A stretch of DNA of 64,000 nt from CAMYKD01 sp041617155 (GCA_041617155.1 JBFJPL010000006.1:1-64000), one strand, 5' to 3'. Shown: positions 1 through 9,279, counted from the first letter of the stretch. The notes: a model not told the origin generated them from the sequence alone. Made by a program: numbers and translations.

Positions 1-21
1 CTCGGAGCTGTGACCGTTCCG

Positions 22-921
22 CTACTCCTTGACCGCTCCGGTCATCGAGGAGACGTAGTGCTCGACGAAGAAGGAGTAGAGGATGGCGACCGGCAGCGAG
101 CCCAGCATGGCGCCGGCCATGAGGCCGCCCCAGTTGTAGACGTCGAAGGTGATGAGCTCGGTGATGGCGCCGACCGGCACGGTCTTGTTTTCGGCCGAGG
201 AGATGAAGGTCAGCGCGTAGATGAACTCGTTCCACGACAAGGTGAAGGCGAAGATGCCGGCCGAGATCAGGCCGGGCACCGAAAGCGGCAGCACGATCTT
301 GATCAGGATCTGCAGACGCGTGGCGCCGTCGATCAGGGCGCATTCCTCGAGCTCGTAGGGGATCGAACGGAAGTAGCCCATCAACAGCCAGGTGCAGAAG
401 GGGATCAGGATCGTCGGATAGGTCAGGATCAGCGCCCAGTTGGAATCGAAGATGCCCAGCTGGAAAACCATGATGGCCAGTGGAATGAAGAGGATCGAGG
501 GCGGCACCAGATAGGCCAGGAAGATGCACATGCCGACCGTGCGCGAGCCCTTGTAGCGCAGCCGCTCGATCGCGTAGGCGGCGCAGACCGCGCAGAAGAT
601 CGACAGGAAGGTCGAGGTCACGGTCACGAACATGGTGTTCCAGACCCAGCGCGGATAGTCGGTCTCGAACAGCAGGAAGCGGATGTTCTCGAGCGTCGGC
701 TCATAGATCCAGAGCGCCTCGAGGCCCCGATAGGCGTGCAGCTCCTCGTTGGTCTTGAACGAGGTGATGCCCATCCAATAGAACGGGAACAGCAGCACGA
801 AGACGAAGATCGCCAGCGGGATATAGACCACCACGACGTTGCGCGGGATCGATTCCAGATAGGCCATGCCGCCTTCGTCGGCGACCTTCGCCTTGGCCGG
901 CTTGACCAGGACCTCAGTCAT
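22..921 (-). CDS. Carbohydrate ABC transporter permease, MalG type
   Basis: Inner-membrane permease of a carbohydrate (CUT1-type) ABC importer, 299 residues. About six hydrophobic segments are visible, starting near residue 30. The cytoplasmic EAA loop that docks on the ATPase reads LEECALIDGA near residue 190, followed by a LP-containing segment as in MalG. It is the last gene of a four-gene leftward operon, and its start overlaps the end of the MalF-type gene by 8 nt, which suggests translational coupling. The substrate cannot be read from the sequence; the neighbouring sugar-acid genes make a sugar or polyol likely (inference). Confidence 0.9.
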   Translation of the reverse strand: MTEVLVKPAKAKVADEGGMAYLESIPRNVVVVYIPLAIFVFVLLFPFYWMGITSFKTNEELHAYRGLEALWIYEPTLENIRFLLFETDYPRWVWNTMFVTVTSTFLSIFCAVCAAYAIERLRYKGSRTVGMCIFLAYLVPPSILFIPLAIMVFQLGIFDSNWALILTYPTILIPFCTWLLMGYFRSIPYELEECALIDGATRLQILIKIVLPLSVPGLISAGIFAFTLSWNEFIYALTFISSAENKTVPVGAITELITFDVYNWGGLMAGAMLGSLPVAILYSFFVEHYVSSMTGAVKE

Positions 922-1858
922 CGCCGCCTCCCTGCTGCCACTTGCGCCGCTGCAGGCCGAAATAGCTGAACAGGATCGCGGCCAGCAGGAAGGGAATCAT
1001 GGCGGTCGCGATGGCCGCGCCCTCGCCGAGCGAGCCGCCGACGATGGCGCGCTGGTAGGACAGCGTGGCCATGAGGTGGGTGGCGTTGATCGGCCCGCCG
1101 CGGGTCATCACCCAGATGAGCTGGAAGTCGGTGAAGGTGAAGAGCACGGAGAAGGTCATCACCACGGCGATGATCGGCGTCAGCAGTGGAAAGGTGATGT
1201 GCCGGAAGCGCTGCCAATCGTTGGCCCCGTCGATGGTCGCGGCCTCGTAGAGCGAGGGCGATATGGTCTGCAGGCCGGCCAGCAGGGTGATCGCGACGAA
1301 GGGGATGCCGCGCCAGATGTTGGCGGCGATGACCGAGGCGCGCGCGTTGTTCGGGTCGCCCAGGAAGTCGATCGTTTCAGTGATCAGGCCGGCCTCGATC
1401 AGTATCCAGCTGATCACCGAATCCTGGGAGTCGTAGATCCACCAGAAGGCCAGCGCCGAGAGCACCGTGGGCACGATGAACGGCAGCAGGACGATGGCCC
1501 TGAGGAAAGCCTTGAACGGCAGGTGCCGGTTGAGCAGCAGGGCCAGCCAAAGGCCGAGCGCGAATTTGATGATGCTGGCGACCACGGTGTAGAGGAAGGT
1601 GTTGAAGACCGATAGCCAGAACACGTGATCCCGGAACAGCCATTCGTAGTTTTCCAGGCCGATGAACTGACCGGGACGGCCGATCTTGACATCGGTGAAG
1701 CCGAGCCAGACGCCGAGGCCCAAGGGGTAGGTCAGGAACACCAGCAGCACCAGGCCCGCCGGCAGCATGAACAGCAGGCCCAGGAGGTTGCGGTTGTTGT
1801 TCAGGCGCGCGAGCAGGCCGATCTTGTAGCTATCGCGGGCCTCGGTAGCGGCGGCCAT
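914..1858 (-). CDS. Carbohydrate ABC transporter permease, MalF type
   Basis: Second inner-membrane permease of the importer, 314 residues. The N-terminus is cytoplasmic (about 25 polar residues), followed by six predicted membrane segments. The EAA loop is seen as YEAATIDGA in the C-terminal third, the expected docking site for the ATPase. It forms a heterodimer with the MalG-type partner encoded immediately downstream with an 8-nt overlap. An AGGAG-like site lies about 12 nt before the ATG, a somewhat long spacing, and no better start is visible. Length and architecture are normal for the family. Confidence 0.9.
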   Translation of the reverse strand: MAAATEARDSYKIGLLARLNNNRNLLGLLFMLPAGLVLLVFLTYPLGLGVWLGFTDVKIGRPGQFIGLENYEWLFRDHVFWLSVFNTFLYTVVASIIKFALGLWLALLLNRHLPFKAFLRAIVLLPFIVPTVLSALAFWWIYDSQDSVISWILIEAGLITETIDFLGDPNNARASVIAANIWRGIPFVAITLLAGLQTISPSLYEAATIDGANDWQRFRHITFPLLTPIIAVVMTFSVLFTFTDFQLIWVMTRGGPINATHLMATLSYQRAIVGGSLGEGAAIATAMIPFLLAAILFSYFGLQRRKWQQGGGDD

Positions 1859-1921
1859 GGGGCGGTGAACTCCTGAAACAGGGCCGGCGGCGCGGAACGA
1901 CCCCGCGCCGCCGCCAGGCAG

Positions 1922-3241
1922 TCAGACCTTGTAGTAACGCTCTGCGCGCCGTTGGGCGTCCTCGGCGGCCTGCTGCGGCGTCTTCGCGCCGGTCGCCACC
2001 TCGGCCACCATGTTGACCACAACGAAGTCGGCGAACACGCCGGAAGCCGCGTAGCCAAGCTTGCCGGCGTGCGCGAAGGAGCGCGAACGCGCCGCCGAAT
2101 CGCGGAACACCAGGCGTTTGGGATCCTCGGTCCAGACCGGGTGATCCTGATAGGCCTTGAGCGAATGGCTCAGATAGCCGACCGAGCCCTGCATGAAGGC
2201 GTCGTACTGCTCCTTCTCCATGAGCCAGCTCATCAGCGCCTTCGTCGCGCTGGGATACTTGGTGTAGTTGTAGCCCATCATCGGGAAACAGACGTGGAAT
2301 TCCGTCGGCACGCCGACCGGTCCGATCGGATAGAAGGCATGGTCCATGTCGTTGGCCAAGTCGGTCATGCCTTCCCGTTGGGCGGCCGCGTAGATCGAGA
2401 TGCCGTTGTTGGTCAGCGAGCAGCCGCTTTGCAGGAAGGCCTTGTTGTTGTGGCCGTCGAGCCAGGAGGCGGTGCCGGGCAGGAAGGTCGAGGCCAGCTC
2501 CTTGACGTATTCCAGACTGGCGATCGTCTCGGGGCTGTTGACCACGACGTTGTCGTTCTCGTCGACCATCCGGCCGCCGTGCGACCAGAGAATCCAGTGG
2601 GTCCAGCAGTTGCCGTCGCCGCTGGCGTTGCCGAGCGCGAAGCCGCCGGGCGTGCCCTGCTTGTTGAGCCCCTTCATCAGCTTCAGGAAGTCGTCGGTGT
2701 TGTCCGGCACGGTCTCGAATCCGGCCTTCTGCACATGGGATTTGCGGTAGTTGATGTAGTTGCCGCTGATCGTCACCGGCAGGTTGATCCACTTGCCGTC
2801 GCGCTTGCCGTAGTGCTCGGCGATCGGATACCAGCCGCCATAGCGTTGGCCCAGATGCTCGCAGACATCGGAGACGTCGAGCATGGCGTTGGGATAGAGG
2901 TGGGCGTCGGCGTGGATGCCCCAGATGATGTCGGGCCCGCTGCCGATATTGGCCGCGACGGCCGCCTTCGGCCGCAAGTCCTCGAAGCCTTCGCTGTCGA
3001 CGCGCACCGGCACGCCGGTTGCCTTGGTAAAGGCATCCATCGCCGCCTGGAAGGCTTCGCCTTCGGACTGCACGAAGCGTTTCCAGCGCAGTACGCGCAA
3101 CTCGGCGCCCTTTTCCGGCTTCCAGGGATTGGCTGCGGCCCAGGCTTGGGCTGCCTCCAGCAGGGCCGGCGAAGCGACAACGGCGCCAAGCGCAACCGCG
3201 GCGCCGGATTTCAAAACGTCTCTTCTGGTAAAGTCCCTCAT
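1922..3241 (-). CDS. Extracellular sugar-binding protein, Tat-exported
   Basis: Periplasmic solute-binding protein of the ABC importer (family 1 type), 439 residues. The N-terminus carries a twin-arginine signal, TRRDVLKSGAAVALGA, followed by a hydrophobic stretch and an alanine-rich cleavage region, so export is probably by Tat after folding. An in-frame ATG lies four codons upstream, but it sits inside the GGAGGAG ribosome-binding sequence. The later ATG is therefore preferred, with the site 4-5 nt upstream of it. The gene lies between the ATPase and permease genes, as usual for such operons. Binding residues cannot be assigned and the ligand is unknown. Confidence 0.9.
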   Translation of the reverse strand: MRDFTRRDVLKSGAAVALGAVVASPALLEAAQAWAAANPWKPEKGAELRVLRWKRFVQSEGEAFQAAMDAFTKATGVPVRVDSEGFEDLRPKAAVAANIGSGPDIIWGIHADAHLYPNAMLDVSDVCEHLGQRYGGWYPIAEHYGKRDGKWINLPVTISGNYINYRKSHVQKAGFETVPDNTDDFLKLMKGLNKQGTPGGFALGNASGDGNCWTHWILWSHGGRMVDENDNVVVNSPETIASLEYVKELASTFLPGTASWLDGHNNKAFLQSGCSLTNNGISIYAAAQREGMTDLANDMDHAFYPIGPVGVPTEFHVCFPMMGYNYTKYPSATKALMSWLMEKEQYDAFMQGSVGYLSHSLKAYQDHPVWTEDPKRLVFRDSAARSRSFAHAGKLGYAASGVFADFVVVNMVAEVATGAKTPQQAAEDAQRRAERYYKV

Positions 3242-3330
3242 GATCTCCTCCATGGAATATCGTTGATTTTGTTGCCCCGAGACCGTTGTCCGGTTTCGAT
3301 CTCCATTGCTCTTCGTACAGGGCGACTCGG

Positions 3331-4404
3331 CTAGATTAGTCTCGTCCCCCTTTCCGTTTCGAAGAGGTGCACGATGTCCAGGTTGGGCTGCAGGTTGATT
3401 TGCTGGCCAGGCTTGAGATCGTGCCGTTCGTGAAAGGAGGCTTGGATCTCCCGGCCGGCCATGCTGCAGACCACCAGGATCTCCGCACCGGTCGGCTCGA
3501 CCACGATGACGTCGGCCGCGACGCCGTCGCCGTCGCCGGTCAGGGTCCAGTGTTCCGGCCGCATGCCGTAGTGCACCCGCGTGCCCTCGGGGGCGCCCCG
3601 GTTCGGGTTCAGCGGCAGCGCGGTGCCGTCGTCGGCGATCACCTTGGCCGTGCCGTTGCTCACCTTGACCGTGCCCTCGATCAGGTTCATGGCGGGCGAG
3701 CCGATGAATCCCGCCACGAAAATGTTGGCCGGGTTGTCGTAGAGCTCGAGCGGCGCCCCGCTCTGCTCGATGTTGCCGTCGCGCATCACGACGATCTGAT
3801 CGGCCATGGTCATGGCTTCGATCTGATCGTGGGTCACGTAGATCGAGGTGCTTTGCAAGCGTTGATGCAGCGCCTTGATCTCGGTGCGCATCTGGACCCG
3901 CAGCTTGGCATCCAGGTTCGACAGCGGCTCGTCGAACAGGAAGACCTGCGGGTCGCGCACGATCGCGCGCCCCATGGCGACCCGCTGGCGCTGGCCGCCG
4001 GAAAGCTGGCGCGGGAAGCGGTCGAGGTATTCGTTCAGATTGAGGATGTCCGCCGCCTTGAGGACCAGCTTGTCGATCTCCGCCGGGTCGGCCTTGGCCA
4101 GCTTCAGGCTGAAGGCCATGTTGTCGTAGACCTTCATGTGCGGATAGAGCGCATAGTTCTGGAACACCATGGCGATATCGCGCTGTTTGGGCGGGATGCC
4201 GTTGACCACGCGACCGCCGATCGCGATCTCGCCGGCGGTGATCTCCTCCAGCCCGGCGATCATGCGCAGCAGGGTCGATTTGCCGCAGCCCGAAGGCCCG
4301 ACAAGGACGGTAAAAGACTTGTCCGGCACGTCGATATCGACCCCGTGCAGCACTTCGGTCGAGCCAAAGGCCTTGCGTGCCGCGCGGATTTCGACAGACG
4401 CCAT
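3331..4404 (-). CDS. ABC transporter ATP-binding protein, UgpC/MalK family
   Basis: Cytoplasmic ATPase energising the importer, 357 residues, normal for MalK/UgpC proteins. Walker A (GPSGCGKSTLL), the ABC signature (LSGGQRQRVAMG), Walker B (VFLFDEPLSNLD) and the switch histidine region (YVTHDQIEAMTMAD) are all intact in the first 215 residues. The C-terminal 120 residues form the TOBE/OB regulatory region typical of sugar importers. It is the promoter-proximal gene of the operon and has a GGGAGG ribosome-binding site 5 nt before the ATG. An imperfect palindrome about 60 nt upstream is a candidate operator. Confidence 0.93.
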   Translation of the reverse strand: MASVEIRAARKAFGSTEVLHGVDIDVPDKSFTVLVGPSGCGKSTLLRMIAGLEEITAGEIAIGGRVVNGIPPKQRDIAMVFQNYALYPHMKVYDNMAFSLKLAKADPAEIDKLVLKAADILNLNEYLDRFPRQLSGGQRQRVAMGRAIVRDPQVFLFDEPLSNLDAKLRVQMRTEIKALHQRLQSTSIYVTHDQIEAMTMADQIVVMRDGNIEQSGAPLELYDNPANIFVAGFIGSPAMNLIEGTVKVSNGTAKVIADDGTALPLNPNRGAPEGTRVHYGMRPEHWTLTGDGDGVAADVIVVEPTGAEILVVCSMAGREIQASFHERHDLKPGQQINLQPNLDIVHLFETERGTRLI

Positions 4405-4954
4405 GTTGCCTCCCCAGGCGGATTCAGCCTTGGAACCGGCCGATTTTCACCCTTGTTCGTACATTAGCGTATACGTTAATGCGTGATATCGGTTTCGTCC
4501 ACTGCGTTTTCGGCGGCACGCCCGAAGCCGGGGACGTGCAAGCTCGAAAATGACCCCGTCACGGTAGCTTGTGGGGGTTGGGTCGTCCATAGCTCACCTG
4601 TCGAAATCTGTTCCAGGCAACGTGACGAAGGACCGTAACGTCGCCGGAGTGGATGACCCCTCGACCGTTTGCTGCACTCTTCTGGTGCAGAAGCTGCCAC
4701 AAAGAACCGCTTGTTTCACGGTCAGAAAGTCCAGGTTTCATCCTAAAGAAACTATGAGATTAACCAGCCGAATAGAAGGCATCGCTAAAGCGATATATTG
4801 AAGCATGAGGCGTTGTGGTCGCTTGGCTTGGTATTTAGCCGATTGGACATCTTTTGGCCGCGAAAGTTGTGGTTTCTTAACATCCGCGAAGCATTTTCTT
4901 AAATCCTCTCCGACCAGACTGCCCGCCAGCTTTTGCAGATAAAGGAGTGGCAAT
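4405..4954. other. Intergenic control region between divergent genes
   Basis: 550 bases separate the leftward ABC operon from the rightward DUF805 gene. The stretch is less GC-rich than its surroundings. It holds the 18-bp palindrome listed separately and, at 4781-4794, a perfect 14-bp palindrome (ATCGCT-AA-AGCGAT) that could be an operator for the rightward gene. No convincing reading frame with a ribosome-binding site was found. The short frames present lack family resemblance. Confidence 0.5.
4463..4480. promoter_or_regulatory. Candidate operator of the sugar ABC operon
   Basis: The 18-bp sequence ATTAGCGTATACGTTAAT is palindromic at 16 of 18 positions and lies 59 nt upstream of the ATPase start codon. 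The core GTATAC fits the general half-site spacing of FadR-subgroup GntR operators (GT..AC). That assignment is inference, because no regulator gene is adjacent. Confidence 0.4.
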
Positions 4955-5383
4955 ATGGCCGCGGGCAACAACTCGATCGCTCATGTCTGGTTCTCGTTCC
5001 AGGGCCGCATCGGCCGGTCGACCTACTGGTTATTCTATTTCCTTCCAATGTTCGTTCTGATGATTGTCGCGAATGTCTTGGATCCGGTCTTGGGTACCGT
5101 TCACATGACGCAGTCCGGCGTGCCGATCGGCATCATCGGCAGCGTGTTCGGCCTGTTCTCGATCTGGCCGCTTTTGGCCGCCGGCGCGAAGCGCTGCCAC
5201 GACCGGGGACGGTCCGGGTGGTTCCAGTTGATCTATCTGATCCCGCTCTTCGGCGGGCTCTTCATGTTCATCTATCTCGGCTTCCTCAAGGGCACCGACG
5301 GACCCAACCGCTTCGGCCCGGATCCCCTGGGCGGCGGTCAGCAGGACTTCGCAACCGAGGGCATGGCCCACGGCGATATCTAA
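4955..5383 (+). CDS. DUF805 inner-membrane protein
   Basis: Small integral membrane protein of 142 residues. The N-terminal motif WFSFQGRIGRSTYWLFY is characteristic of the DUF805 (YhaH/YhaI-like) family, as is the later CHDRGRSGW segment between hydrophobic helices. Three to four membrane segments are visible. Function is unknown for the family. An AAAGGAG ribosome-binding site lies 8 nt before the ATG. The gene is followed by a strong hairpin terminator, so it is probably transcribed alone. Confidence 0.85.
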   Translation: MAAGNNSIAHVWFSFQGRIGRSTYWLFYFLPMFVLMIVANVLDPVLGTVHMTQSGVPIGIIGSVFGLFSIWPLLAAGAKRCHDRGRSGWFQLIYLIPLFGGLFMFIYLGFLKGTDGPNRFGPDPLGGGQQDFATEGMAHGDI

Positions 5384-5424
5384 GGTCTTGCGGTCAGGCC
5401 GGAGGCCGACCCGAACCTGATTAG

Positions 5425-5473
5425 CGGCCGGTATCAAGGGAGCGCAAGCCCAGGTGATACCGGCCGTTTCTTT
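5425..5473 (+). terminator. Rho-independent terminator after DUF805 gene
   Basis: A 12-bp perfect stem (CGGCCGGTATCA paired with TGATACCGGCCG at 5425-5436 and 5455-5466) is followed by TTTCTTT. It lies 42 nt past the DUF805 stop codon. Confidence 0.75.
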
Positions 5474-5512
5474 GCCGCTGGCGGCCCCGGTGGTGGCGCC
5501 CTAGTATCCGGC

Positions 5513-7108
5513 ATGTCCCGGCCGAAAAACGCCCGCGCGGCCTGCCGCGCTACGCGAAATCCCGTTCCGTCACGGTGGCTTGCACCGCCTGTTGCGCTTC
5601 TCGCCCTGGCGCTTTTCGCCGCTGCCCCGAACCGGGCGCTCGCCAACGGTTGGGAACACGCCGCCATTCCCTTCGAGGCGCTGCTCTGGGGACTCGGCGA
5701 CGAGGCGGCTGAGACAAGGGCGCGCGCGGCGGAGTCCTTGGGCCACCGCGGTCAGCGCGCCGCCGTGCCGTTTCTGCTCGATGCGCTGCACAAACAGGGG
5801 CGCGAACCCCGGGTCCGCGGCGCGATCTATACGGCCTTGGGCCGCCTTGGCGACGCCGGAGCGCTACCGCCACTTTACCGCTGTCTGGATGACGAGCAAC
5901 GCGCCGAACTGCGCCGCGACTGTGTCATGTCGATCGCGGCGATCGGCGATCCGGCCAGCCTGGCGAGGTTGCTGGGCGTGTTCGGCCGCGACGAAGATCC
6001 CTTGGTGCGCGAAAGCGTCGTAACCGCCCTTGGCCGGTTCCCCGAGGCACCCGCGATCGATTTGCTGATCTCCTTGATTGACGAGTCGCGAAGCAAGTGG
6101 CTCCGGCAAAGGGCGATCCTCGCCCTGGGCCAAAGCGGCCGAAGCGAGGCGGTCGGTCCGCTCCTGGGCGCGCTCGACAGAGCCCCGGACGATGGCGAGC
6201 GGGCCCTGATCGTATGGTCGCTCGGGCGGATTGGCGACGGCGCCGCGCAGCGGCCCCTGAGCCGGTTACTGACTCGGGCCGAAGAGCCCCAGCTCAGGTC
6301 AGCCGTGGCGGTTGCCCTGGGCGCGATCCATGACGGCAGCACCTATCCGACACTGGTTGCCCTGTTGGCCGACGACGAACCTGAGGTGCAGGTTTCGGCC
6401 ATTCGAGGCCTGCGCAACCTGGGCCAGCCAAGGGCCGCGGCGCCCTTGGCGCAGCTCTATCGGCAGCTGGACGGGGCGGCCGGGGATCTGAAGTCCGTCG
6501 ACAAGGACGGGGTGACGCGGGCGTTGACGGCGCTTCGCCTGCAACAGGAGATCCTGCGGGCCATAGTCGAGCTTGATCCCGAACAGGGCTCCGCGGTCTT
6601 GCTCGACGGCGCCGCGCCCCGGCCGCTCGGCCGCGATTCCCAAGCCGCCTTGAAACTCGCCGAACGCCTTTATCAGCGTCGGCGCGTGGCGCTCTACGGT
6701 TTGGGCTACAGCGGGACACCCGAAGCCGAGGCTTTGCTGGCTGGCGCCGCGGGCCTCGGCGACCCGGACCCGCGGCTGCGCGCGACGGCGGTGCGCTCGC
6801 TGGCGGTCCTGGGCCGGCCCGGCGCCGCTGCGCGCCTTCTGCCGTATCTACACGACGAGTCGCCCGAGGTGCGCTGGACGGCGGCCATGGCCCTGGGCCG
6901 CCTGGGCGACCGTCGGGCGGTCGAGCCGTTGCTGTTCAGTCTCACGGACAGGCACGGCGAGGTGCGCCGACAAGCCGCCCTCGGTCTCGGATATCTGGGC
7001 GACACCGGCGCGTGGCAAGCGGTCGCAAAGCTGGCCCAAGACGATCCCGCGGCCACCGTCCGCGCCGCGGCGTCCTATGCCGCCGGCCTGCTCGAGCCAG
7101 CCCGGTGA
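5513..7108 (+). CDS. Secreted HEAT-repeat protein
   Basis: 531 residues with a positively charged N-terminus and a hydrophobic segment ending in ALA near residue 44, consistent with export to the periplasm. The rest is built of about 30-residue helical HEAT repeats with the recurring pattern (V/A)RxxAxxALGRLGD, for example near residues 65-130, 215-300 and 395-530. A central segment around residues 310-380 is less regular. Such solenoids act as protein-binding scaffolds, but no catalytic motif is visible and the partner is unknown. No strong ribosome-binding site precedes the ATG, so the start is moderately certain. Confidence 0.8.
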   Translation: MSRPKNARAACRATRNPVPSRWLAPPVALLALALFAAAPNRALANGWEHAAIPFEALLWGLGDEAAETRARAAESLGHRGQRAAVPFLLDALHKQGREPRVRGAIYTALGRLGDAGALPPLYRCLDDEQRAELRRDCVMSIAAIGDPASLARLLGVFGRDEDPLVRESVVTALGRFPEAPAIDLLISLIDESRSKWLRQRAILALGQSGRSEAVGPLLGALDRAPDDGERALIVWSLGRIGDGAAQRPLSRLLTRAEEPQLRSAVAVALGAIHDGSTYPTLVALLADDEPEVQVSAIRGLRNLGQPRAAAPLAQLYRQLDGAAGDLKSVDKDGVTRALTALRLQQEILRAIVELDPEQGSAVLLDGAAPRPLGRDSQAALKLAERLYQRRRVALYGLGYSGTPEAEALLAGAAGLGDPDPRLRATAVRSLAVLGRPGAAARLLPYLHDESPEVRWTAAMALGRLGDRRAVEPLLFSLTDRHGEVRRQAALGLGYLGDTGAWQAVAKLAQDDPAATVRAAASYAAGLLEPAR

Positions 7109-7147
7109 GCGGGCGGCCGCGAGTCTGACCGACCGGATCCGAGTGTT

Positions 7148-8113
7148 CTACCTCTCGCACATGGCGAGCAGGCGCGAGGGGCCGCCGGTGCCGCGCACGT
7201 GTTTCGGCGCGCCGACGACGAGCGTGCAGCTATCGGCCCTGGCCTGGGCCAGGAGCCCCAGGTTGGCGGCGTTCTCGACGAACTTCAGGCCACGCTGCAG
7301 CAGGCGCACGTGGGCGTGCCAGGAGTTGGTCCACTGGTCGTCGTCACCGATCGCGCTCTGGCCGCTGTCGATGCCGATGTTGTCGGCGACGATGCCGTTG
7401 ATGCGGATGGCCTTGCGGTCCATCACCTCGATCAGCTTGTCGACCGCGGCCTTGTTCATGCCCGGGTGGTTCCAGCCGTTGATGTAGGGATCCTTGGCGA
7501 AGTCGGTGCCCTGGAAGAAGAAGCGCGACCAGCCGAGGTTCAGGACCAGCCAGACGCCGTTGTCCAGCTTATCCGCGACCCCCGTGATGTCGTCGGCGCC
7601 AACCACGTTGGGCGAGCTGTTGGAAAAGTCGGTCACGCCCTTGTCGGGGCTGGGCCGGCCGCCGTTCCTGTCGAGCTCGGCCTGGACCCGGCCGCTGATG
7701 TCGATCAGGACGATACGGCCAATCAGGTCGTCGGCGTCCAAGTCGTCGACCAGCTTGCGCTGGTTCGAGTTGCCGGCCTCAAGCGTGGCCTTGTCGTTGA
7801 TGTAGTGGCCGGGCGAATCGATGTGGGTGCCGTGGTGCTCCGGGACGATCAGGCGACCCAGGTCGAAATGGCCCTGGCTGGTCGGGAACTCGGACAGGGC
7901 GAAAACGGCTTGCTGTCCGAAGGAAGGGATCGCCCTACTGTTCTTGTGGGGCTTGCTCAGGTCCGGCGACGTGGCGTCGCCTGCCATCGGCTGGAAGGTC
8001 GGTATCGGGTGTGTGAGGTCGACCATGAAGCTGTCCGCGGCCTGGGCGGACGCGGCGGGAGCGCCGAACACCATGGCTACGAAAGCCGCCGATACCCTTT
8101 TGGTCGTCGACAT
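7148..8113 (-). CDS. Cyclase-family (kynurenine formamidase-like) hydrolase, exported
   Basis: 321 residues with a cleavable signal peptide (hydrophobic core, then ASAQA near residue 25). The metal-binding signature of the cyclase/KynB superfamily, HGTHIDSPGH, is present near residue 100. It is followed by IVLIDISGR and by a C-terminal segment with conserved DNIGIDSG. The family includes zinc or manganese hydrolases that open amides or lactones, and export suggests an extracytoplasmic substrate, not tryptophan catabolism. A GGAGAGGGG ribosome-binding site precedes the ATG. A MITE-like repeat lies upstream. Confidence 0.83.
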   Translation of the reverse strand: MSTTKRVSAAFVAMVFGAPAASAQAADSFMVDLTHPIPTFQPMAGDATSPDLSKPHKNSRAIPSFGQQAVFALSEFPTSQGHFDLGRLIVPEHHGTHIDSPGHYINDKATLEAGNSNQRKLVDDLDADDLIGRIVLIDISGRVQAELDRNGGRPSPDKGVTDFSNSSPNVVGADDITGVADKLDNGVWLVLNLGWSRFFFQGTDFAKDPYINGWNHPGMNKAAVDKLIEVMDRKAIRINGIVADNIGIDSGQSAIGDDDQWTNSWHAHVRLLQRGLKFVENAANLGLLAQARADSCTLVVGAPKHVRGTGGPSRLLAMCER

Positions 8114-8189
8114 GTTCCCCTCTCCCTAAGTTTCTGTTTGGTTCAAATCGGAGGTCAAACGCCTTGGAAAGTCAAGACATCGCGTGGCT

Positions 8190-8460
8190 TAACCCGCATT
8201 TCTCACACTGGCCACGGTCTGCGCGGCGTTGTCGGGCCGACAGGGTAGGAAAGCCGTGCGGTGCGATGCCGGCGCATCGGGCAAGCGGCTTGACGCACCC
8301 TGTCGGCCGGACAACGCCGCCCGCAGGGTCGCGCCCGGCCGGGTGTCGGCCGCGTCGAAGGCCTCAACCGGTGCTACGGCACCGCTTTTCGGCCTTCTCC
8401 TAGCCGAGCACGCCGCCCGAACGCGACGCAGGCCATGGCCAGTGTGAGAAATGCGGGTTA
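8190..8460. mobile_element. MITE-like nested inverted-repeat element
   Basis: A 271-bp non-coding element bounded by inverted arms of 40 bp (8190-8229 and 8421-8460; 36 of 40 positions pair), beginning TAACCCGCATTTCTCACACT. A second inverted repeat of 24 bp with one mismatch is nested inside (8223-8246 and 8297-8320). No reading frame of note and no clear target duplication was seen. The ends resemble those I associate with IS1380-type elements, which is recollection only. The right arm supplies the stop codon of the SDR gene next to it. Confidence 0.65.
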
Positions 8461-9198
8461 GAGACTGACCCCGCCGTCGGCGACGATCGCCGTGCCGGTG
8501 GTGTAGGACGACTCGTCGCCGGCCAGGTGGACGGCGAGAGCGGCGATCTCCTCCGGCGTGCCGAGTCTGCCCAGGGGCTGGCGGGCGATGAAGGCCTTGC
8601 GCGCCGCGACGGGATCGTCGAAGGCGGCGATCCGGTCGTCGAGCGAGGGCGACTGGACCGTCCCGGGACAGATCGCGTTGCAGCGGATGCCTTGCCGGAT
8701 GAAGTCGATGGCGACCGCCTTAGTTAGGCCGATGACCGCCGCCTTGCTGGTACCGTAGACGAAGCGGTTCGGAATGCCGCGGATCGACGAGGCGACCGAA
8801 GCCATGTTGACGATCGAGCCGCCGCCGGCCGCCAGCATGGCCGGCAGGAAGGCGCGGATCGTGCGGTACATGGACTTGACGTTGAGGTCGAAGGAAAAAT
8901 CCCAGTCCGCCTCCGCGCAGTCCAGGATCGTTCCGTGGTGCACGAAACCCGCCACGTTGCAGAGCACCTCGACCGCGCCGGTGTCGGCCGCCAGGGCGGC
9001 TATCGCGGCCTCGTCCCTGACGTCCAGCAGGCGCGTCGTGATGCCCGCTGTGTCCGACAGCTCGGCGAGCTTGGCCTGGTTGATGTCGGTCGCCACGACC
9101 TCGGCGCCTTCGGCGGCGAAGGCGAGCGCCGTGGCCCGCCCGATACCCTGGGCCGCGGCCGTCACCACGGCCTTCTTGCCCGCCAACCTGTCCACCAT
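8458..9198 (-). CDS. SDR dehydrogenase, DHRS6/2-keto-3-deoxy-fuconate dehydrogenase-like
   Basis: Cytoplasmic NAD-dependent short-chain dehydrogenase, 246 residues. The nucleotide motif TAAAQGIG lies near residue 14, an acidic residue for NAD (ATDIN) near 38, NVAGFVHHG near 85 and the catalytic YGTSK near 148. The sequence is strikingly like animal DHRS6/BDH2, a family that also holds bacterial 2-keto-3-deoxy-L-fuconate dehydrogenases. With a dehydratase and FAH-type hydrolases nearby, a sugar-acid role is a good inference. A GGGAGG site precedes the ATG. The TAA stop lies in the first bases of the MITE-like element, so the protein still ends at the normal family C-terminus (DGGVSL). Confidence 0.88.
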   Translation of the reverse strand: MVDRLAGKKAVVTAAAQGIGRATALAFAAEGAEVVATDINQAKLAELSDTAGITTRLLDVRDEAAIAALAADTGAVEVLCNVAGFVHHGTILDCAEADWDFSFDLNVKSMYRTIRAFLPAMLAAGGGSIVNMASVASSIRGIPNRFVYGTSKAAVIGLTKAVAIDFIRQGIRCNAICPGTVQSPSLDDRIAAFDDPVAARKAFIARQPLGRLGTPEEIAALAVHLAGDESSYTTGTAIVADGGVSL

Positions 9199-9279
9199 CC
9201 GCGATCCTCCCTCTGCTCAGGCTCCGAATAAGACTTTGGCGGCGAGAGGGTGTCCAGATGATTTTATCGCCCTGCGGAT

